The notes beneath the pieces are model-generated. The model did not search any database. It was not told the DNA's origin and was given only the letters and a program-made list of their open reading frames with translations. The translations under genes were made by a program, and so were the position numbers. Positions 16,680-24,572 of a stretch of DNA of 64,000 bases are shown piece after piece. How positions within the stretch are numbered: the stretch's first letter is position 1; every line of letters begins with the position of its first letter. The DNA lies in assembly GCA_965243755.1 (NCBI GenBank), contig CBDEVW010000001.1, positions 372,001 through 436,000 on the forward strand, in the 5' to 3' direction. The stretch comes from JANSWY01 sp965243755. Lineage in GTDB: Bacteria; Bacteroidota; Bacteroidia; Cytophagales; Cyclobacteriaceae.

Positions 16680-17939
16680 TTAAAATGGAATGGTACTCAA
16701 CTCCTGAAACCCTTCTATTTTAATTTGCTCTAAACCATCTGGACCTGCTACCAACAAAATATCAGATTTAGTTGGATGTTGCAATACATCATATGCCTGG
16801 ACAGTAGTGTTCCAATCTTCCAGCCTAAGATTAGATCTAGTGGTTGCATCAAACACTTTTAACCCTGCTGCTCCTTCGCCCACATAAAGTTTATCACCAA
16901 TTAAGGTCAACCCATAGGGGCTCTCCATGGTTATGGTTTGAATTGGATTTAACCACATATCATTCATTTCTAATACAACCAATTCATTTTCATCTCCAGG
17001 GCAATTGCTTTCATCTCCGGTTCTTAAGGTAACATAAGCTATTTGATCATTGACCGGCACTACAGGATCACAAGAAGTCATGTGAGTAAAGCTGGCATGA
17101 TGCTGAGGTTGTTCAGGATTCGAAATATCTATCACAGTGACATTTGTACTGGCTCCAATGAACAGTAGGTCCCCAAAAGGATATACCGTTTCCATATCCT
17201 GACCCATTCTTACTGATTGTATCTGATCAAAAGAGGTGCGATCATCGAAAACCACCAAATTTGCTCTACTTACCATATATACATATCCATTATGTTCGAT
17301 AATTCGGTTTACAGAGCCAATTTTCCCTGAACTATTACCAGAGAAAGAAGCCGGAACCGCTGATGGTGGTATTAATTCATGAGCATAATCGTAAAAAACC
17401 TGATTATTTGAGCCACTCATAAATTTCCAAATATTGTCATCTTTATCCAATTTTTCAGTTACTGTCTCAAACTCAAATCCAAGGAGCGTTCTTCCAGAAT
17501 GATCTTTGATTTCTTCCGTAACTCCATTTTCAATTCGATTCAATAATACTGGCTGTGTAGGATTGGAAAGATCTATTTTCAGCATATCATAATAGCTTTC
17601 CGCGTATAGGGTATTATTGGAATAATAGTATTCTCTGTTACCAGGTATATTTAGAAAAACCAGGTTTTCTGGAGATTCCGGATTTGAATTGTCAAATACA
17701 TGAATTCCCTTTCCTTCTTCTCCAATAAATAGATAGTTAGGAGAAACAAATATCTTTCCGGCGTTATCAAGTGGCCTTGCCGGTTCTAGTAGTGGGGTTG
17801 CACGAACTGTAGCCATATCCCCATAAATTGGAGTTCCTGACTCATAAGTTATTTCTACATCCCCTATAATATCGCCATTACAAGAAATTAAAATTGCTGC
17901 CAGTACTGGCATCAGGCTAAGTAGTGATCTGCTTTTCAT
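16680..17939 (-). CDS. LVIVD-repeat lipoprotein (beta-propeller-like)
   Basis: A 419-residue lipoprotein with lipobox I-L-I-S-C (C20), placing it in the inner or outer membrane facing the periplasm or outside. The rest consists of repeats of about 45 residues of the LVIVD type (I-D-L-S-N-P-T-Q-P, I-D-I-S-N-P-E-Q-P, F-D-N-S-N-P-E-S-P), expected to fold as a beta-propeller. No catalytic residues are evident; a binding or scaffold role is likely. It is the first gene of a two-gene unit with the barrel protein downstream. Confidence 0.78.
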   Translation of the reverse strand: MKSRSLLSLMPVLAAILISCNGDIIGDVEITYESGTPIYGDMATVRATPLLEPARPLDNAGKIFVSPNYLFIGEEGKGIHVFDNSNPESPENLVFLNIPGNREYYYSNNTLYAESYYDMLKIDLSNPTQPVLLNRIENGVTEEIKDHSGRTLLGFEFETVTEKLDKDDNIWKFMSGSNNQVFYDYAHELIPPSAVPASFSGNSSGKIGSVNRIIEHNGYVYMVSRANLVVFDDRTSFDQIQSVRMGQDMETVYPFGDLLFIGASTNVTVIDISNPEQPQHHASFTHMTSCDPVVPVNDQIAYVTLRTGDESNCPGDENELVVLEMNDMWLNPIQTITMESPYGLTLIGDKLYVGEGAAGLKVFDATTRSNLRLEDWNTTVQAYDVLQHPTKSDILLVAGPDGLEQIKIEGFQELSTIPF

Positions 17940-18107
17940 GGTTGCGTTTAGTTAAAGTTTTAATAATGACACTGTGGAAAGCAAAACGGTGGGAATCCTA
18001 AATTTCGTATACATTTATTTCATTACTTGAACCCGCACCATCTGATTGAAATTCAATTCATCTTGTAATGATAATAAAACACATTCCATTAAATATTTAC
18101 ATTAGAC

Positions 18108-18144
18108 AACAAAAAGCCGCTTTAAATTAATTTAAAGCGGCTTT
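18108..18144 (-). terminator. Terminator after the AlsT symporter gene
   Basis: A perfect 32-bp palindrome (18113-18144; arms AAAGCCGCTTTAAATT and its complement) is followed on the minus strand by a T run. It closes the minus-strand symporter gene. Confidence 0.85.
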
Positions 18145-18169
18145 CAACTGAATTATCTTAAAATAATAA

Positions 18170-19873
18170 TCAGAACTTCGGATGTTTCACACCCGGATGT
18201 TCTCTCTCAAAGAACTCACCATACTCTTTAATTGTTTTGGTCATGTCTTTTCTAAGCCATAAAATACCAATCAGGTTGGGTATGGTCATCAAAGCAATGG
18301 TGATCCCTGATAATGTCCATATAATGGTGGTATCAGTGAATGATGCAATGAAAAAGGCAATCACATAAACGATGCGGTAGTATATCACAGATTTATTCCC
18401 CAACAAAAATGTCATGGCCCTGTCACCGTAATATGACCAGCTGATAGCTGTACTAAAAGCAAACAACAATATTCCAATCGAAACGATGTATTGCCCATAA
18501 TCTCCCATAAAACCTCGTGTAAACGCCTTGATCGTCAGGTTGGCACTGTGCATTAGCGACTTGCCGGTAAATGTAAAGCCATTTTCTGCAATTTTCCCTT
18601 CCTTCACTTCTATTGAGCCGGTATAAGGGTTGCCTTCAGTGGTCACCTTAACATCCTCAGCAAATGATCTGGCATTGATAAAAGTAATGCCTGTGGTGGT
18701 TATATTGCCATCAACCACCTCAATTTCACCGTCATAGGCCTCTGCATCACCTTGATTAACGAGGTATTTGAATACCTTATCCTTATCTGCTGGATTACTT
18801 TCGTCGTATGTTCCGGCTAGTATCTCTATATCTGTATACTGGAATTCATTTTCGTGCTTCTCATTCCAGACACCAGAGGAAAGCAATACTAAACCTGTTA
18901 CGGTACAGATGATAATCGTGTCAATAAACGGTTCCAGGATTGCTACCATGCCCTCAGACAATGGCTCATTGGCTTTTGCTGAGGCGTGAGCAATCGGTGC
19001 TGATCCCTGACCTGCTTCATTGGAAAACAAACCTCTGTTCACACCCCTGTTAAAAGCATACATGAATGTAGCACCAAGAAATCCACCACCGGCAGCAGTC
19101 CCTGTAAATACATCCGAAAAAATGGAGATAAATGAGGGTACTATGTTACCAATATTATAGAATATGACGGCAAAGGCTCCAATGAAATAAATGATCGCCA
19201 TACCAGGAACCAATTTTGAGGTTACTGCGGCAATCCTCTTGATCCCTCCAACAATTACTAATCCAAGGAAAACAGCTAATATCAGACCGGTAACCCATAA
19301 TTCTATTCCGAAAGTGGTGTATAGTGAATTGGAAATGGTGTTGATTTGAGGCAAACTTCCTGTACCGAAAGATGACAAAACAGTAGCCACAGCAAATATG
19401 GCCGCCATCCAGCCCAGGTTGACTTTTTTACCAAAAGCTACAAAATTGGCATTCTTCATATAGTACATCGGACCTCCGGCCATCGTTCCATCTTCAGTCT
19501 GCTCCCGGTATTTGTGCGACAGGGAAACCTCCACAAACTTGGTACACATACCCAGTGCTGCAGTAATTAACATCCAAAACAATGCTGCAGGACCACCCAA
19601 ATGAATCGCAAGTGCAACTCCCGCAATGTTTCCGGTACCTACCGTACCTGACAATGCAGTTGCAAGGGCTTGAAAATGTGATGTATCTCCGGGTAGGTCT
19701 TTTCTATCAAACTTGCCTCTTACAATTCGCATGGCATGCCCAAAGAACCTGATTTGCGGAAATTTGAGATAAATAGTGAAAAAGGCTCCAACACCCAGAA
19801 GTAGAAATACAAACCATTGGGAACCTCCAATGTAGCCATCTATAATTCCCAGGATTTCATTCAGTCGTTGCAT
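18170..19873 (-). CDS. AlsT/AgcS family sodium:amino acid (alanine) symporter with inserted domain
   Basis: A 567-residue inner-membrane transporter. The G-T-V-G-T-G-N-I-A-G-V and N-E-A-G-Q-G-S-A-P-I motifs of sodium:alanine/glycine symporters are intact. Family members are usually about 450 residues; this one has an extra soluble, acidic, beta-rich segment between transmembrane helices (about residues 336-440) that contains two similar stretches (G-E-I-E-V-V-D-G-N-I and G-S-I-E-V-K-E-G-K-I), suggesting a small internal repeat. It lies 88 bp downstream of hutG, but with a separate -7 element, and may import amino acids for the same catabolic programme. Confidence 0.9.
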   Translation of the reverse strand: MQRLNEILGIIDGYIGGSQWFVFLLLGVGAFFTIYLKFPQIRFFGHAMRIVRGKFDRKDLPGDTSHFQALATALSGTVGTGNIAGVALAIHLGGPAALFWMLITAALGMCTKFVEVSLSHKYREQTEDGTMAGGPMYYMKNANFVAFGKKVNLGWMAAIFAVATVLSSFGTGSLPQINTISNSLYTTFGIELWVTGLILAVFLGLVIVGGIKRIAAVTSKLVPGMAIIYFIGAFAVIFYNIGNIVPSFISIFSDVFTGTAAGGGFLGATFMYAFNRGVNRGLFSNEAGQGSAPIAHASAKANEPLSEGMVAILEPFIDTIIICTVTGLVLLSSGVWNEKHENEFQYTDIEILAGTYDESNPADKDKVFKYLVNQGDAEAYDGEIEVVDGNITTTGITFINARSFAEDVKVTTEGNPYTGSIEVKEGKIAENGFTFTGKSLMHSANLTIKAFTRGFMGDYGQYIVSIGILLFAFSTAISWSYYGDRAMTFLLGNKSVIYYRIVYVIAFFIASFTDTTIIWTLSGITIALMTIPNLIGILWLRKDMTKTIKEYGEFFEREHPGVKHPKF

Positions 19874-19901
19874 ATTGTTTATTGTGTTTTTATCAAGCCA
19901 A

Positions 19902-19909
19902 CAAAAATA
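19902..19909 (-). promoter_or_regulatory. -7 element for the symporter gene
   Basis: The minus strand reads TATTTTTG, an exact TAnnTTTG match, about 28 bp before the ATG. A -33 TTTG is not present at the expected spacing. Confidence 0.4.
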
Positions 19910-19961
19910 TAAATTCTATCCACAATAGGAAGGATTAATTTTTTTATGGTTTCTATTTGTT

Positions 19962-20939
19962 TTACAAGGATTGTACCTGCTGCATGATCATTTCAAATAC
20001 GAAGTATGAGGCCAGGCGGGCCGTTCGATTATCAATATCATAATTAGGGTTGAGTTCTGCTATGTCCCAACTTAATAATTTACCCGTTGCTTGGGTCTCC
20101 AGCAAACAATGGCGTATAACGTCTGGTGATAACCCATAGCTAGCAGGAGCACTCACTCCTGGTGCGTGAGCTGCTGATATCACGTCCAGATCGAGTGTCA
20201 CATACAGGTAATCCACCCTGTCTGCAAAATGGTTTATTTCCCTTGACAGGTGCGCTTTGTCTGAGAAATTGAAATCATTGATGGTGAGGTATTTCGTGCC
20301 TGATTGGTCGATTCCCTCAAAAAGGCTCCTGGTATTCGATGCACGGTTAATTCCTATCGGTAAGTAATGAAATGGTTCATTTCTTGAGGTATTTTCATCA
20401 AAGATCTGCTTAAAAGGTGTGCCGGAACTAGGACCTTCCTCATAGCTTCTGAAGTCAAAATGAGCATCCAGGTTGATGATCCCGATATTACCCTTCCCAT
20501 TCACATGCTTACGAACGCCTTCATAATGTGCATAGGCTATTTCGTGTCCACCTCCCAAAAGAATTGGCTGATAGCCTTTGTCCAGCAAGAGTTTAACCTT
20601 GTCTGCTAACCTGGTTTGTGCCCCTTCAAGATCAGTGCCACTGCATATGACCTGTCCTGCGTCATAAAGCATAACCTGTTGATGGTCGAATTGCACGGCA
20701 AGCTTAGCAAGGCATGACCTAAGTGCATCCGGCCCATTTTTGGCTCCCAGCCTACCCTGGTTCCTTCTCACCCCTTCCTCACATTCAAATCCCAGAAACG
20801 CAAATGAATTGGGGCCTGCCTGCGCTACAGGTCCAGACAGATCGAGCAATTGTATGACGTGATGAAATAAATAACCTGCTGTTCCGTCCAGATGGTTAGA
20901 TCTTCCTTTCCAGCAATCTTTGGTTGGTTGCTTATACAT
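19962..20939 (-). CDS. hutG: Formimidoylglutamase (arginase/ureohydrolase family)
   Basis: A 325-residue binuclear manganese hydrolase. The metal ligands are all present: H132 in G-G-G-H-E, D158/H160/D162 in N-L-D-A-H-F-D, and D250/D252 in T-L-D-L-D. This is the family of arginase, agmatinase and formimidoylglutamase. Its position 5 bp after hutI makes formimidoylglutamase the best call: it splits N-formimidoyl-L-glutamate into glutamate and formamide in histidine breakdown. The substrate call rests on context. Confidence 0.85.
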   Translation of the reverse strand: MYKQPTKDCWKGRSNHLDGTAGYLFHHVIQLLDLSGPVAQAGPNSFAFLGFECEEGVRRNQGRLGAKNGPDALRSCLAKLAVQFDHQQVMLYDAGQVICSGTDLEGAQTRLADKVKLLLDKGYQPILLGGGHEIAYAHYEGVRKHVNGKGNIGIINLDAHFDFRSYEEGPSSGTPFKQIFDENTSRNEPFHYLPIGINRASNTRSLFEGIDQSGTKYLTINDFNFSDKAHLSREINHFADRVDYLYVTLDLDVISAAHAPGVSAPASYGLSPDVIRHCLLETQATGKLLSWDIAELNPNYDIDNRTARLASYFVFEMIMQQVQSL

Positions 20940-20944
20940 ACTTT

Positions 20945-22165
20945 TTATTGGGATAATAATTGACCACTCTTCCAGATCATGGAAGGCTTTAATTTGCCTT
21001 GATTATAAAAAATTTCACGATAGTCCGAGGTTTCAAATGCAATGAAATCAGCCAGCTTCCCTGGTTCCAGCTTTCCTCTGTCATTCAGGTTAAGCGCCTT
21101 TGCTGCCCTATAGGTGATGCCTGCCAACGTCTCTGCAATACTTACTTTCTCTGACGCACCCAAAATTGAAGCCTGCAACAACAGGTCACCCATTGGAGCA
21201 GAGCCCGGATTCCAGTCGGTAGCTATGGCCATGCAGCAGCCTGCATCTAGTATCTTCCTAGCCGGAGCATAATGCATACCCAGTCCCAGAGATGCTCCCG
21301 GCAATACGGTGGCCACCACATTGGAATCAGCCAACATCTCTATTTCCTTATCTGTTGATGCCTCCAGGTGGTCTGCACTCAATGCTTCCAGCTCTACCGC
21401 CAGCTGACTACCTCCAATGCTAAATTGGTCTGCATGGATAGTGAGGTCAAATCCCAACGCTCTGGCAGCCTCAAGGTAAGCCCTTGAAACTTCCATGGAA
21501 AAGGCATTTTCTTCTACAAAAACATCCACCCTGGTAGCCAATTTCTTCTGTAGCAACAATGGAAACAATTCTCTGATGATCATTTGCGTATAGGCCATTG
21601 CATCGGTGTACTCACCGGGCACCACATGAGCAGCCAGACAGGTAGGAATAAGGTCGACTGGTGTATTTTGAGAAACCTGCTTTATCGCTTCCAGCATCTT
21701 GACTTCTGCTTCTACTGACAACCCATAACCACTCTTCACCTCTACCGTGGTTACTCCTTCAGATAAATGTCTGTCCAATCTTGATTTCATGGAAACTTCC
21801 AGATCGGCTTGCTTAGTAGCTCTTGTTTTGCGTACTGAGTCATGGATTCCCCCGCCTGCTGCAAGAATATTCTGATAAGTGGCTCCAGAAACTTTCAACG
21901 CGTAATCAGAGGCTCTTGATCCACCATAGCAAATATGAGTATGTGAATCAATCAACCCCGGGATCAATACAAGACCTTTAGGAACGGGCACTATGTCTCG
22001 GGCCTTTGGACCAAGTGCGCGAAATTCACCTACATCTACTATCAATCCATCTTCAACAATGATCCCTCCCTTAGGAATAACTTGAAGTTGCTGGTCTGTG
22101 ATTGGACCCTTAAGTGGTAGTCCGGCTAATGTTACGATCTGCTCAAATGGTCCGATTAATTTCAT
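20945..22165 (-). CDS. hutI: Imidazolonepropionase
   Basis: A 406-residue amidohydrolase-superfamily enzyme that opens imidazolone-propionate to N-formimidoyl-glutamate, the third step of histidine degradation. The metal motif D-S-H-T-H is at residues 73-77, with downstream T-I-H-A-D-Q-F and A-T-D-W-N-P-G-S signatures of HutI. I start at ATG 22163-22165; a TTG three codons earlier (22174) is less likely. hutG follows directly. hutH and hutU are not in the window, so the pathway is completed elsewhere. Confidence 0.93.
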   Translation of the reverse strand: MKLIGPFEQIVTLAGLPLKGPITDQQLQVIPKGGIIVEDGLIVDVGEFRALGPKARDIVPVPKGLVLIPGLIDSHTHICYGGSRASDYALKVSGATYQNILAAGGGIHDSVRKTRATKQADLEVSMKSRLDRHLSEGVTTVEVKSGYGLSVEAEVKMLEAIKQVSQNTPVDLIPTCLAAHVVPGEYTDAMAYTQMIIRELFPLLLQKKLATRVDVFVEENAFSMEVSRAYLEAARALGFDLTIHADQFSIGGSQLAVELEALSADHLEASTDKEIEMLADSNVVATVLPGASLGLGMHYAPARKILDAGCCMAIATDWNPGSAPMGDLLLQASILGASEKVSIAETLAGITYRAAKALNLNDRGKLEPGKLADFIAFETSDYREIFYNQGKLKPSMIWKSGQLLSQ

Positions 22166-22255
22166 TTTGGGCAAGTTTTGTTGAGCTACAAATTGAAGGT
22201 TTTAATCCTAAATAAGCCAGTTATTAGAAATAAATTTTTGAGAAACGAAACCTTT

Positions 22256-22271
22256 ATCGTAATATTACGAT
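22256..22271. promoter_or_regulatory. Perfect 16-bp palindrome, probable ArsR operator
   Basis: ATCGTAATATTACGAT is a perfect inverted repeat 10 bp before the arsR start codon. ArsR/SmtB repressors bind such AT-rich palindromes over their own promoters, so autoregulation is likely. Confidence 0.7.
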
Positions 22272-22281
22272 TTAAGAAACT

Positions 22282-22611
22282 ATGGGAACAAGTAAAACTG
22301 AAGCATTCACAGAAGAGGAGGTTGCTATTGCTGAAATGGCTAAAGCGATGGGGCATCCTGCAAGAGTGGCTATTATTAAGTTTTTATTAGAGAAGAATGC
22401 CTGTGTTTGTGGAGACATTGTGAACGAGTTACCACTTTCTCAATCCACGGTCAGCCAGCATCTTAAAGCATTGAAGCAGATTGGACTCATTGCGGGCACA
22501 ATTGATGGGCCATCGGTATGTTATTGCATCAATCAGGCAAAATGGGAAGAAATGCGCCATCGGTTCGATGTGCTTTTCAGTACTATTTTATCATCAAACA
22601 GTAATTGTTAA
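22282..22611 (+). CDS. arsR: ArsR family metalloregulatory repressor
   Basis: A 109-residue winged-helix repressor. The helix-turn-helix (residues 44-66, L-S-Q-S-T-V-S-Q-H-L-K-A-L) is typical, and the preceding A-C-V-C-G-D (C41, C43) matches the C-V-C arsenite-sensing motif at the start of helix alpha3. C80, C82 and C109 could also take part in metal binding. It is predicted to leave its operator when arsenite or antimonite binds. It heads a three-gene operon with a DUF6428 protein and an ArsN-like acetyltransferase; a perfect palindrome lies just upstream. Confidence 0.87.
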   Translation: MGTSKTEAFTEEEVAIAEMAKAMGHPARVAIIKFLLEKNACVCGDIVNELPLSQSTVSQHLKALKQIGLIAGTIDGPSVCYCINQAKWEEMRHRFDVLFSTILSSNSNC

Positions 22612-22620
22612 ACAAATCAT

Positions 22621-23058
22621 ATGAAGACTAAAGAATTTATTGATCTATTGAAATCACACCCGGAAAAAAAGTTAAGTTTTGAATATCAGGAGGGTGCGTT
22701 TGTCCCGGAGACGTTTCACATAACCGAAATTAAGAACAGTAATGTAACCTCTGTTGATTGTGGGGGCTTCATGCATGAATTTAATGAAACCATTGTACAG
22801 TTATGGATCAATGAAGGTGAGGAGCTCAGGGAAGATTTCACGGCTCAGAAGGCATTAAAGATCATTGATATTGTAAACAGTAAGTACCCTGTCAATGAAG
22901 CAGCTGAATTATTTTTTGAATATGGCTACATTGATCTGCCAACATCAAATTACAAAGTAAAAAAGGTTCATATCCGCAAAGACGAGATCATTGTAAAACT
23001 GTTTGTACCATCTACGGTTTGTAAACCAAGTGAAGCAGGTTTATCTGTATGTTGCTAG
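22621..23058 (+). CDS. DUF6428 family protein of arsenic-type operons
   Basis: A 145-residue protein matching the DUF6428 family, found in Bacteroidota next to arsR. The fold looks alpha/beta with an N-terminal K-T-K-E-F-I-D-L-L segment and a cysteine-rich C-terminus (one Cys in V-C-K and a terminal V-C-C) that could hold a thiophilic metal or metalloid. It starts 9 bp after arsR and ends 1 bp before the acetyltransferase start. Function is unknown; context points to metalloid resistance. Confidence 0.75.
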   Translation: MKTKEFIDLLKSHPEKKLSFEYQEGAFVPETFHITEIKNSNVTSVDCGGFMHEFNETIVQLWINEGEELREDFTAQKALKIIDIVNSKYPVNEAAELFFEYGYIDLPTSNYKVKKVHIRKDEIIVKLFVPSTVCKPSEAGLSVCC

Positions 23059-23059
23059 C

Positions 23060-23545
23060 ATGAATATAAGACCACTATTATCAACAGACTGGCCCCAGGT
23101 AGAGGCCATTTATGAGGAAGGGTTGGCCACACGGATGGCCACCTTTGAAACCTCCAGTCCAGGTTGGGAGAAATGGGACCGCTCGCACCTGACCACATGC
23201 AGGCTTGTTGCCTATGAAGACGAAAAGATACTCGGGTGGGCCGCACTGTCTCCCGTATCTGACAGATGTGTCTACGGTGGTGTTGCTGAAGTGAGTGTTT
23301 ACATTGCTGAAAATGCCAGGGGCAAGGGCATTGGCATGGCATTATTAAGCCAATTAATTGAGGAGTCAGAAAAACAGAATTTCTGGACGCTACAATCCTC
23401 CATGTTTCCGGAGAACACGGCTAGCAGGGAGCTCCATGAGAAAGCGGGGTTTCGGACCATAGGCACACGTGAAAAAATAGGAAAACTTGATGGCACGTGG
23501 CGAGACACGCTTATGATGGAGCGAAGAAGTCCCAATATCCATTAA
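23060..23545 (+). CDS. GNAT N-acetyltransferase, ArsN1/phosphinothricin acetyltransferase-like
   Basis: A 161-residue acetyl-CoA dependent transferase. It shows the phosphinothricin acetyltransferase pattern: I-R-P at the N-terminus, A-T-F-E-T, G-W-A-A-L-S-P-V-S-D-R, V-A-E-V-S-V-Y-I, the acetyl-CoA loop R-G-K-G-I-G (R/Q-x-x-G-x-G/A), and K-A-G-F-R near the end. Homologues within ars operons (ArsN1) acetylate the arsenical antibiotic arsinothricin. The operon position behind arsR makes that role plausible here. I use ATG 23060; upstream in-frame TTG codons would overlap the previous gene. The exact substrate is inferred. Confidence 0.8.
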   Translation: MNIRPLLSTDWPQVEAIYEEGLATRMATFETSSPGWEKWDRSHLTTCRLVAYEDEKILGWAALSPVSDRCVYGGVAEVSVYIAENARGKGIGMALLSQLIEESEKQNFWTLQSSMFPENTASRELHEKAGFRTIGTREKIGKLDGTWRDTLMMERRSPNIH

Positions 23546-23807
23546 GCTTCTCATTGATAGCCCATTATGCGTTTAAATGGCCGAAAAAACGCAATCATAA
23601 AGTTTCGTATTTCTGGATTTATCCTTCGTAAAATTTCATATCTATCCCACATTCGTGTATTTTAGAGAGGCCAACATATCAAGATGAATTGAGAATGGTC
23701 TTTTTTAAAATGGCTTGGTACTGTAAACAACTATCTCAAAGGATTGTTAAATTACGGCGGCAATAGGCTGACATGTGGTCTTTGGCTATTGCTCCAACTG
23801 CTTGCGA

Positions 23808-24281
23808 ATGATAATTAACGATAGGATCTTTAAATTGATTGAATTGCTGGAAATGAATCCCAATTCCTTTGCTGAGGCTATTGGAGTAAAGGGTACAGTA
23901 ATTTTTAATATCATCAAAGGGAGGAGAAACAAACCAAGTTTTGACGTGCTGGAGAAAATACTGTTTTCTTTTGAAGAAGTCTCACCCAAGTGGTTAATCA
24001 AAGGCGAAGGTGCTGTTCTTACAAGAGAAAAAGACGAGAAAGCCATTACCAATGTCACGGAGGAGACCGGTATATACAAAAGAAAGGCCCAGACAGAAAA
24101 ACTGATACTGAAACTGGAGAAAGACTACAAACTAAGCAAAAGATCAGTAAAGGCACTTCGCAACGAAATAGAGGAGATCATGGAGGATAACCTCAAATAC
24201 CGCGAACAAATTATACAACTACAGGAAAGCCATGATAAAGTCCTGAAAATCCTAAGAGATAAACTGAATTTGAAGATTTGA
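23808..24281 (+). CDS. Small HTH protein with C-terminal coiled coil
   Basis: A 157-residue protein. Residues 1-60 form a Cro/CI-like helix-turn-helix of the type seen in Bacteroidota regulators (N-D-R-I-F-K-L-I-E...S-F-A-E-A-I-G-V-K-G...I-I-K-G-R-R-N-K-P-S-F-D-V-L-E-K-I). Residues 85-157 are a long charged coiled coil. I start at ATG 23808; a GTG at 23775 is possible but adds an unlikely N-terminus. The stop is followed within about 10 bp by a GAATCTTG repeat array. A partner or target is not evident. Phage origin is possible but no other phage gene is near. Confidence 0.75.
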   Translation: MIINDRIFKLIELLEMNPNSFAEAIGVKGTVIFNIIKGRRNKPSFDVLEKILFSFEEVSPKWLIKGEGAVLTREKDEKAITNVTEETGIYKRKAQTEKLILKLEKDYKLSKRSVKALRNEIEEIMEDNLKYREQIIQLQESHDKVLKILRDKLNLKI

Positions 24282-24290
24282 TTTTAATGA

Positions 24291-24440
24291 TTTAGAATCT
24301 TGGATCTTGGATTTAGAATCTTGGATCTTGGATTTAGAATTTAGAATCTTGGATTTTGGGTTTAGAATTTAGAATCTTGGATTTTGGATTTAGAATTTAG
24401 AATCTTGGATTTTGGATTTTGGGTTTAGAATTTAGAATCA
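24291..24440 (+). repeat. Simple-repeat array 1 (GAATCTTG orientation)
   Basis: About 150 bp of interleaved units such as TTTAGAATCTTGGATCTTGG and TTTAGAATTTAGAATCTTGG on the plus strand. Units vary between 7 and about 24 bp with no unique spacers. It begins about 10 bp after the stop of the HTH gene and lies downstream of the minus-strand TPR gene. The next 130 bp (24441-24572) hold no gene I can support, only a short ATCATTG/CAATGAT inverted repeat at 24437-24482. Confidence 0.9.
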
Positions 24441-24572
24441 TTGTCCCTCCCTGGTAGAGGTTGACCGTAAGCAGTCAATGATAATGAAAGTTATTCCGAA
24501 GGGGGAATATTGTAGTGAGGAATACCAGGTTCCGGGTTGAAGATAATTCAAGCTACAAAATCCCAGATGCCA

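Noticed and set aside
23808..24281. Phage repressor or toxin-antitoxin component
   Set aside because: No partner gene, integrase or phage structural gene is nearby; only the HTH and coiled coil can be supported.
24291..24440. CRISPR array
   Set aside because: Units are short, variable and contiguous, with no unique spacers of constant size and no cas genes in the window.
24437..24482. Degenerate third copy of the MITE-like element after array 1
   Set aside because: Only a short ATCATTG/CAATGAT inverted repeat and a loosely similar left end are present; no interior similarity.
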